From the NCBI RefSeq assembly GCF_040939305.1, contig NZ_CP162511.1:3906001-3970000 (forward strand): a stretch of DNA of 64,000 nucleotides. The letters are read 5' to 3'. Positions 58,508 to 64,000 of the stretch are shown here, piece after piece. A program made the translations under genes and the position numbers. The stretch comes from Herbiconiux sp. A18JL235 (lineage in GTDB: Bacteria; Actinomycetota; Actinomycetes; Actinomycetales; Microbacteriaceae). The notes beneath the pieces are model-generated. The model ran no database searches, had not been told where the DNA came from, and was given only the letters and a program-made list of their open reading frames with translations. Each line of letters opens with the position of its first letter. Within the stretch, counting starts at the first letter, position 1.

Positions 58508-60676
58508 TCAACCGGCTCGCGGCGACGCGACGACGCGACCGTCGGCATGCACCTCGTAGTGCCGGTCGCCCGCTCGCACTCCGCGCAGCACCGCGTCGGG
58601 GTCGAGCGCGGCGACCGGCGACGAGCCCTCCCGGGAGAGCGACACCGAACCGTCCAGCGCCACCGACACCCCGAACAACGACTCGATGACGAGCGCCACC
58701 CACGCCCCCGATGACGAGCACGCCCAGTCTGTGATGTACGGCAGCTGTGGTGGCGCCTTGCGCGCCCCGCCGTCGATTCCGGCGAGCGCCTCCTCGACGA
58801 AATGCGCCTGCCCGGTCGGGCCTTGGTTGGTCGAGCGCACGAGCCCGCCGACCCACTCCGTCGCCACCGCGGGCGCACCGAGAGCCACCAGCGCCCGCGC
58901 CGCATCGGCGGGCCACGCCGGATAGGCCCCGTTCCACTGATGGTCGGGCCGCACCGAGAAGCTGGCGTCCGGATCCCAGGGCGAGAGGGCGCGCATCCAG
59001 TTCTCCGTCTGCAGCTCCCGCTGGAAGAACTCCACCATCTCCGCACGCAGCTCCGTCGGCAGGTCGCCGGAGATCGTCGTACCCACGACGTTGAAGTCGT
59101 AGCAGTGCCGCACCGGGAGCCGGCTGCCGTCGGGCTGACGGGCGACGAAGTGACCGGTTCCGGGGTCGTACAGGTCGAGCACGTCGCCGACGAGGGTGTC
59201 GGCGTCGGCCTGCAGTGACGCGGCGAGCGCCTCGTCACCCGTGAGGGTCGCCACAGCTGCGGCCGTGCGCAGGCACCACACGTTCGCGGCATTGAGGCTC
59301 GCGACCTCGTGGGTGTAGGAGCTCACGCACTCGAGCAGGTTGTCGATCCCGCCGTAGTCGGCGAGCCGGCCCGCTCCCCGAAGCCCCTGCCAGGCCCGCG
59401 CCCACGAGAGCAGGTGCTCGCGAACGGTGCGCCCGTCGGCCATCTCCTCGTCGAGATACCCGCGGTCGCCGGTGTAGCGCACGTAGTCGCTGACCAGCCT
59501 GGTCATGGCGTAGTCGTTCACGGAGTACCAGCGACCCACCGGGCCGCCGGTGAGCGACGAGGTGCCGAAGTGGGTGTGGATGTCGCTGTCTATCCAGTGC
59601 GTCACCTGCCGTCTCATCTCGGCGGGGTCGAGCAGGGCGTGCGACACCGAGCTCAAGCTGTAGTCCCAGATGAACGTGGTCGTCGCCCAGTAGTTGGGCA
59701 TCAGGGTGTCGTAGGAGCGCTCGAGCACGTTCCCCGCGAACTCCCGCCGGAACCAGATCACACCGAGCGCACCCCACCAGTACAGCCGCCGCAGATCGTC
59801 GGAGGCGGTGTCGAGCACGGGGAGATGCCCCGAGTACTCCGCGTCGCCCGGCGTGAAGATCGCCTCGAGCTGCCGGTTCCACAGGGCTTCGGATGCGCGC
59901 ACTGCGCCGGGCACGTCTCCTGCGACCCGCGCGAAGACGGCCTCGGCCACCTCCCGCGTGGTCGCCACGGCTTGCACGAACCCGAACCGCGCGGCTCCGT
60001 CGCCGAGGTCGAGTGCCACCGTCACCTCGCCACCGCGCCCCATCCCGCCGATCCCGATCTCGAACCCCTCGGTCTCCCCCACCGGGATGCCGCTCAGCCG
60101 CGCCTCGGCCGGCACGTCGACACCTTGCACACTCCAGGCGCCGCCATCCGGATCGCTGAACACCAGTGCCGCCGCCGGGCGGCCAGTCCCTGTCGACACG
60201 CTGTTCGTCGCATCCGGCGGCTCGGCGTCGAGCCACGCGCGCTGCGCATCCGTCACTCTCGCATTCAGTGCGAGTGTCAGCGTCGCCGAAGCCCGCCCAC
60301 CGGCCGAGGCCGGCACGAGCGGAGTCACGGTGACGTCCACCGCCACCGCCGTCTCCCCCGGCACGCACACCGTCGTGGTGACGATCCGCAGCCCGTTCAC
60401 CGATGCCGTACGCACCACGCGGTCCGCCCGCCACTCGTGCGTCACCGGCACGCCGTACGACTCGAACACCCGCCCGTCGACGAACAGCACCCCCGTCACG
60501 GCGGCGCCTTGCGCCACGGGCGGGAAGGTCACCGCGCCGACGGCCGTGAGGTCGTGCTCGACCCGCACGGTGCCCAGGAAGTTGGTGAGCCCGCCGGGCG
60601 CGATCATGTCGTCGTAGTGGTGGGTGACCGGGTGGGCGGCGAGGTCGTCGACAGTGGGGATGAGCGGATTCGGCAT
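58508..60676 (-). CDS. Glycosidase with (alpha/alpha)6 barrel (GH63/MGH-like)
   Basis: Cytoplasmic protein of 722 residues without a signal peptide. A beta-sandwich N-terminal domain (about 1-260) is followed by a helical barrel. NYWATTTFIWDYSLSS, YSVNDYAMTRLVSDY, DYGGIDNLLECVSSYTHEVASLNAAN and HQWNGAYPAWP are barrel landmarks of GH63/GH37-like inverting glucosidases and mannosylglycerate-type hydrolases. Probably cleaves the glycoside brought in by the ABC system encoded upstream (10 bases). The phosphomannose-isomerase gene at the start of the same run favours a mannoside. Confidence 0.78.
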   Translation of the reverse strand: MPNPLIPTVDDLAAHPVTHHYDDMIAPGGLTNFLGTVRVEHDLTAVGAVTFPPVAQGAAVTGVLFVDGRVFESYGVPVTHEWRADRVVRTASVNGLRIVTTTVCVPGETAVAVDVTVTPLVPASAGGRASATLTLALNARVTDAQRAWLDAEPPDATNSVSTGTGRPAAALVFSDPDGGAWSVQGVDVPAEARLSGIPVGETEGFEIGIGGMGRGGEVTVALDLGDGAARFGFVQAVATTREVAEAVFARVAGDVPGAVRASEALWNRQLEAIFTPGDAEYSGHLPVLDTASDDLRRLYWWGALGVIWFRREFAGNVLERSYDTLMPNYWATTTFIWDYSLSSVSHALLDPAEMRRQVTHWIDSDIHTHFGTSSLTGGPVGRWYSVNDYAMTRLVSDYVRYTGDRGYLDEEMADGRTVREHLLSWARAWQGLRGAGRLADYGGIDNLLECVSSYTHEVASLNAANVWCLRTAAAVATLTGDEALAASLQADADTLVGDVLDLYDPGTGHFVARQPDGSRLPVRHCYDFNVVGTTISGDLPTELRAEMVEFFQRELQTENWMRALSPWDPDASFSVRPDHQWNGAYPAWPADAARALVALGAPAVATEWVGGLVRSTNQGPTGQAHFVEEALAGIDGGARKAPPQLPYITDWACSSSGAWVALVIESLFGVSVALDGSVSLSREGSSPVAALDPDAVLRGVRAGDRHYEVHADGRVVASPRAG

Positions 60677-60686
60677 CGATGCCTCT

Positions 60687-61499
60687 CTAGTACTGACCGA
60701 GGGCGAGGCCCTTGGCGAAGAACTTCTGGGTGAACAGGAACAGCACGACCGTCGGCAGCGACACCAGGATGCCCGCCGCCAGCACCGTCGACAGCTGCGC
60801 GCCCCCGTAGGTGCTCTGCATGCCGCTGAGCGTCGTGACGATGGGCCGCACGTCGTCTGACTGACTGAGCGTGAGCCCGAGCAACAGGTCGTTCCACACG
60901 AACGTGGCCTGCAGGATGAAGATCGCGACCAGCGCGCTCATCGCCATCGGGATGTAGACGCGCAGAAAGATGCGCAGGGTCGACGCGCCGTCGACGACCG
61001 CGGCCTCGAACACGTTGTGCGCGATGCCGGAGAAGAAGTTGCGCATCACGAACGCCGAGAACGGTACCGAGATCGCGGTGTAGACGAGCACCATGCCGAG
61101 CCGGGTGTCGAAGAGCCCGACGCGGGAGTAGCCGTCGAACAGCGGGATGAGCACCATCTGCAGGGGGAAGACGGTGCCGCCGAAGATCACGACGAACCAC
61201 GCGAAGCCGTGCTTCAGTCGCAGCGCGACGATCGCGAACCCGGCGGCGGCTCCGACGAGCACGGCGATGATCGGGGAGACGACCGAGTAGATGAGGGTGC
61301 TGAAGACGGCGTCGCCGAGGCCGGAGAGCGACAGGGCATCCGACATGTTCTCGAACAGCGCGAAGCCGTTCGGCAGCCACGCCTCCTTCGAGGTGAAGTC
61401 GGCGGGCGACTTGGCGGCGTTGATGACGAGGAGGTAGACCGGCAGCAACCAGATGATGCCGGCCACGATCAAGACGGCGGTGCGGATGGATCTCGACAT
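60687..61499 (-). CDS. Sugar ABC transporter permease, MalG type
   Basis: Membrane subunit of 270 residues. First helix near residues 7-29; EAA loop FEAAVVDGASTLRIFLR in the last third. AGGAGGG precedes the ATG. Nine bases after the partner permease and ten before the glycosidase gene. Part of a CUT1 importer; ATPase not local. Confidence 0.92.
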   Translation of the reverse strand: MSRSIRTAVLIVAGIIWLLPVYLLVINAAKSPADFTSKEAWLPNGFALFENMSDALSLSGLGDAVFSTLIYSVVSPIIAVLVGAAAGFAIVALRLKHGFAWFVVIFGGTVFPLQMVLIPLFDGYSRVGLFDTRLGMVLVYTAISVPFSAFVMRNFFSGIAHNVFEAAVVDGASTLRIFLRVYIPMAMSALVAIFILQATFVWNDLLLGLTLSQSDDVRPIVTTLSGMQSTYGGAQLSTVLAAGILVSLPTVVLFLFTQKFFAKGLALGQY

Positions 61500-61508
61500 C
61501 GAGCCCTC

Positions 61509-62390
61509 CTAGATCTCGTTCTTCTTCGACAGCTGCTGCCGGAGATAGAGCACGGATGCCACGAGCGTGACGATGGTGAGGAACACCGCGATCGCCGACC
61601 CCAGCCCGTAGTCGCTGTTGACGAAGGTGTCTTTGTACATGGTGAGCGCGAGCGTCTCGGATGCCCGTCCCGGCCCGCCCTTCGTCATGCCCTGCACGAT
61701 GTCGAAGGTCTTGAGGCTCGCCACGATCGAGAGCCCGATCACCACCGCGGTCAGCGGCCGGAGCATCGGCCACAGGATGCTTCCGAACAGCCGCGCTCCC
61801 CGGGCGCCGTCGAGGCGGGCCGCCTCGAGGGGTTCCTTCGGGATCGACTGCAGCCCGATGGTGAACAGCAGCGCGTTCACGCCGACCCCCTGCCACGACG
61901 ACGCGAGGATCATCACGACCGTGTTGAGGGGCGCATCCAGCAGCCAGCGGGGCGGATCGACGACGCCGACGAGCGCGAGCGCCTGGTCGAGCGCGCCGTC
62001 GCTCTGCAGGATGAACGACCAGATCAGCCCCACCCCGATGCCCGAGATGGCGTACGGGATGAGGAAGGGCAGCCGCAGCCAGATGCCTCCCTTCAGGTCG
62101 AAGGTGAGCAGGGCCAGGCCGAGTCCGAGCCCCACCGGCACGATCAGCGTGCCCGCCACCCACAGCAGCGTGTTGCCGAGCGAGCCGAAGAACTCGGGGT
62201 CGGCGAACATCGCCCCGTAGTTGGCGAGGCCCACCCAGTCGGGGTCGCCGAGACCGTTGTACTCGGTGAAGCTGAGGTAGGTCGTCCAGAGTAGCGGTGC
62301 GTACAGCAGCACCGCCACCAGGATCACGCCCGGGGCGATGAAGCCCCGGGCGGACCACTGGTAGCTGGTCGAGTCACGACGACGAGACAC
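61509..62390 (-). CDS. Sugar ABC transporter permease, MalF type
   Basis: Membrane subunit of 293 residues with six helices. It starts with a basic segment (MSRRRDSTSYQW) and carries the EAA loop LEAARLDGARGARLFGS. It follows the binding-protein gene by 14 bases, so the two are co-transcribed. Functions with the neighbouring MalG-type permease to pass the bound sugar across the membrane. Confidence 0.92.
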   Translation of the reverse strand: MSRRRDSTSYQWSARGFIAPGVILVAVLLYAPLLWTTYLSFTEYNGLGDPDWVGLANYGAMFADPEFFGSLGNTLLWVAGTLIVPVGLGLGLALLTFDLKGGIWLRLPFLIPYAISGIGVGLIWSFILQSDGALDQALALVGVVDPPRWLLDAPLNTVVMILASSWQGVGVNALLFTIGLQSIPKEPLEAARLDGARGARLFGSILWPMLRPLTAVVIGLSIVASLKTFDIVQGMTKGGPGRASETLALTMYKDTFVNSDYGLGSAIAVFLTIVTLVASVLYLRQQLSKKNEI

Positions 62391-62404
62391 GAAGGCTTCC
62401 GTTC

Positions 62405-63685
62405 CTACTTCTGGTCGGCGCCCTGGTCGGCCCAGTACGCGTCGGCCGCGTCCTGGATCTTCTGCAGGAACGGCAGCGGGTCGCCCGGGTTCGCGTTGAA
62501 CGCGCCGAACTGCTCCAGTGCCACGGTGAGGATGGGGGTGGGCGTCGCCTCGAAGTACCGCTCGACGAGCTGGTCGTCGGTCGCGACCGAGGTGCCGAGC
62601 TCGCTGAGGGCCTCATTGGCCACCGTGGCCTTCGGGTTGAACGGCACGTCCCCACGGGCCTCGCTCCACGCACTCTGCGCATCCGGGCTCATCCACCATT
62701 CGGCGAACGCCATGCCGAGGTCGCGCTGGGGAGAGTTCTCAGCGGTGCAGAGCGGGCCGGTCTCCACGGCGACGGCGTTGGGGTCGACGTCGGAGTTCAC
62801 GGCCGGGATGACGAAGAAGTCGTAATCGGTGCCCTGGGTCATGCCCGCAGCATCCAGCGACGCGCCGAAGAAGCTGCCGAAGTTGATCATGGCCATGTCG
62901 CCCTGCTTCAGCATCACCGCCGGGTCGGTGGTGCTGCCGGCGTCGCTGAACCAGCCCTTGTTCTGCTGGTCGAGCCAGACGTTCATGATGTCGACGACGC
63001 GCGGGTCGGTGTATTTCACCTCGCCGGTCGAGAGTCCGTTGTAGAGCTCGGGGTCGGTGCCGGCGACGAGCTGCTGGAACCAGGGGAAGGTGAACAGCAC
63101 GCTGGTCTGGTAGAACGGCGTGACACCGTTGGCCTTGAGGGTCGCGGCATCCTGCATCAGCTCGTCCCAGGTGGTGGGCTTCTCGAGGCCGTTCTCGTCG
63201 AAGATCGTCTTGTTGTAGTACATGATCCAGTAGGCGATGTTCATCGGCACGCAGTACTGCTTGCCGTCGATCGTGTAGTACTTCTTCAGGTCTTCGCTGA
63301 CGTAGCCGTCGGCGATCGCCTTGTCCCAGATGTCGGTGGTCTCGGCGACGAGGTTCTCGTCGACGAGCTCCTTGAGCGACGACCCGGTGTGCCAGCTGAA
63401 CAGGCCCGGGCTCTTGTTGGTGCGGAACGACTGGCGGATGAACGCGTCGTACTGGTTCGCATCCGAGTACCCGGTCGTGTTCAGCTCGATGTCGACGTCG
63501 GAGCTCGAGGTCTCACTCAGCGTGTCGAAGTCGGGCTCCCAGGCCGCTTTGTCGGTGTAGAAGTTCAGGGTGCCGGTGGTGGCACCGTCGCTTGCGCCGC
63601 CTCCGCCGCCGGAGCAGGCGGTCAGGGCCAGGGCGGCAACCGAGACGGTGGCCAGGAGGCCGACCCTCCGTGTCGTCGATTTCAT
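62405..63685 (-). CDS. Extracellular sugar-binding lipoprotein (family 1)
   Basis: Binding protein of 426 residues. The signal peptide ends in lipobox LALTAC, followed by a Ser/Gly linker (SGGGGGASDG). The mature domain has family-1 landmarks SPGLFSWHTG, MNIAYWIMYYNKTIFDENGLEKPTTWDEL and MAFAEWWMSPDAQ. Three cysteine-poor stretches suggest no disulfides. The ATG overlaps the stop of the phosphomannose-isomerase-like gene (ATGA). Supplies the importer that ends with the glycosidase gene. Confidence 0.92.
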   Translation of the reverse strand: MKSTTRRVGLLATVSVAALALTACSGGGGGASDGATTGTLNFYTDKAAWEPDFDTLSETSSSDVDIELNTTGYSDANQYDAFIRQSFRTNKSPGLFSWHTGSSLKELVDENLVAETTDIWDKAIADGYVSEDLKKYYTIDGKQYCVPMNIAYWIMYYNKTIFDENGLEKPTTWDELMQDAATLKANGVTPFYQTSVLFTFPWFQQLVAGTDPELYNGLSTGEVKYTDPRVVDIMNVWLDQQNKGWFSDAGSTTDPAVMLKQGDMAMINFGSFFGASLDAAGMTQGTDYDFFVIPAVNSDVDPNAVAVETGPLCTAENSPQRDLGMAFAEWWMSPDAQSAWSEARGDVPFNPKATVANEALSELGTSVATDDQLVERYFEATPTPILTVALEQFGAFNANPGDPLPFLQKIQDAADAYWADQGADQK

Positions 63686-64000
63686 CGTGAACTCCCTCGT
63701 TCTGTGTGGATCGTCGGTACTGCGTGGTGCGTGCGGATCTCCGTGCCGCGCACGGAGGCCTTGACGGTGGCGAATAGCTCGCTCTCCGAGTTCGGGGTGC
63801 GCCGGATGACGTAGGGCCCGACCACCGCCGGCACGATGAAGGTCTCGGCGTAGTGCACGGTGTAGGGCGGGAAGGCGCCGGTGGGGCTCACCACCTCGAC
63901 CTCGTCGCCCTCCACGAGGTTCAGCACGTTGACCGTGCCCTCGGTGTCGTGCGCGGCCTCGTCGGTGAACCAGTTGCGGCGCACCTCGATGAATTCGAGC
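63682..64000 (-). CDS. C-terminal part of a class I phosphomannose isomerase-like protein (cut by window edge)
   Basis: The last 106 residues are visible; the gene continues beyond the window. FIEVRRNWFTDEAAHDTEG, VLNLVEGDEVEV and VHYAETFIVPAVVGPYVIRR match the C-terminal cupin segment of type I mannose-6-phosphate isomerases. These convert mannose-6-phosphate to fructose-6-phosphate. Translationally coupled to the binding-protein gene, which links the importer to mannose metabolism. Sugar isomerase-like or regulatory paralogues are possible because the active-site half is not seen. Confidence 0.7.
   Translation of the reverse strand, partial: LEFIEVRRNWFTDEAAHDTEGTVNVLNLVEGDEVEVVSPTGAFPPYTVHYAETFIVPAVVGPYVIRRTPNSESELFATVKASVRGTEIRTHHAVPTIHTERGSSR

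Overview
The window is high-GC DNA with dense, tightly overlapping operons (ATGA, GTGA and TGATG junctions), frequent GTG starts, LacI/GntR regulators, lipoprotein binding proteins and an LADTG-anchored surface protein. This fits a free-living, polysaccharide-degrading actinobacterium, most likely a member of the Microbacteriaceae. That family call is an inference from codon use, the recurring GGATGC hexamer and gene content; no marker gene is present. No tRNA, rRNA, CRISPR array or intact mobile element was seen. No gene-free stretch exceeds 300 bases; the longest gaps (210-268 bases) hold promoters, repeats or decayed genes.

Layout. (A) 17-8872, plus strand: one operon with two sugar ABC permeases, a Gfo/Idh/MocA dehydrogenase, a uronate-dehydrogenase-like SDR, a KdgD-type dehydratase, an enolase-superfamily enzyme, an alpha-ketoglutarate semialdehyde dehydrogenase and an SGNH esterase. 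Together they resemble the oxidative hexuronate route to 2-oxoglutarate. (B) 8914-17518: an MFS exporter, a LacI regulator, a textbook promoter with a palindromic operator, an RbsA/RbsC-type importer with a RhaS-like binding protein, and an L-arabinose-isomerase-family enzyme. (C) 17575-25988: an MHS-type transporter, a LacI regulator, an aldehyde dehydrogenase, a PuuB-like FAD amine oxidoreductase, an alcohol dehydrogenase and a YtcJ-like amidohydrolase. Two of its promoters share an unusual TTTGCG-repeat motif. (D) 26044-28749: small membrane and envelope proteins, a tandem repeat and a decayed VOC gene.

(E) 28750-46514 is the largest unit. Three intergenic sites carry the same 13-mer GTGCAAACGTTTG. 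They sit before a mannonate/fructuronate-type enzyme operon, between an ABC importer operon and a GH3 N-acetylglucosaminidase, and between a Gfo/Idh enzyme and a nagB-SIS-nagA-serine dehydratase operon. A LacI regulator is encoded inside the importer operon. This looks like one regulon joining amino-sugar release, uptake and catabolism to a sugar-acid branch.

(F) 46533-54736: an MFS exporter diverging from a CGNR zinc-finger protein, an atypical GH10 lipoprotein, a molybdenum oxidoreductase (nitrate-reductase-like) operon with an HPP membrane protein, a MerR fragment, and a VOC gene whose ribosome site lies in a perfect hairpin. (G) 54779-64000, minus strand: a glycine-rich sortase-anchored protein with a strong promoter/operator next to a GntR gene, then an operon (phosphomannose-isomerase end, ABC binding protein, two permeases, a GH63-like glycosidase) suited to uptake and cleavage of a mannoside or glucoside.
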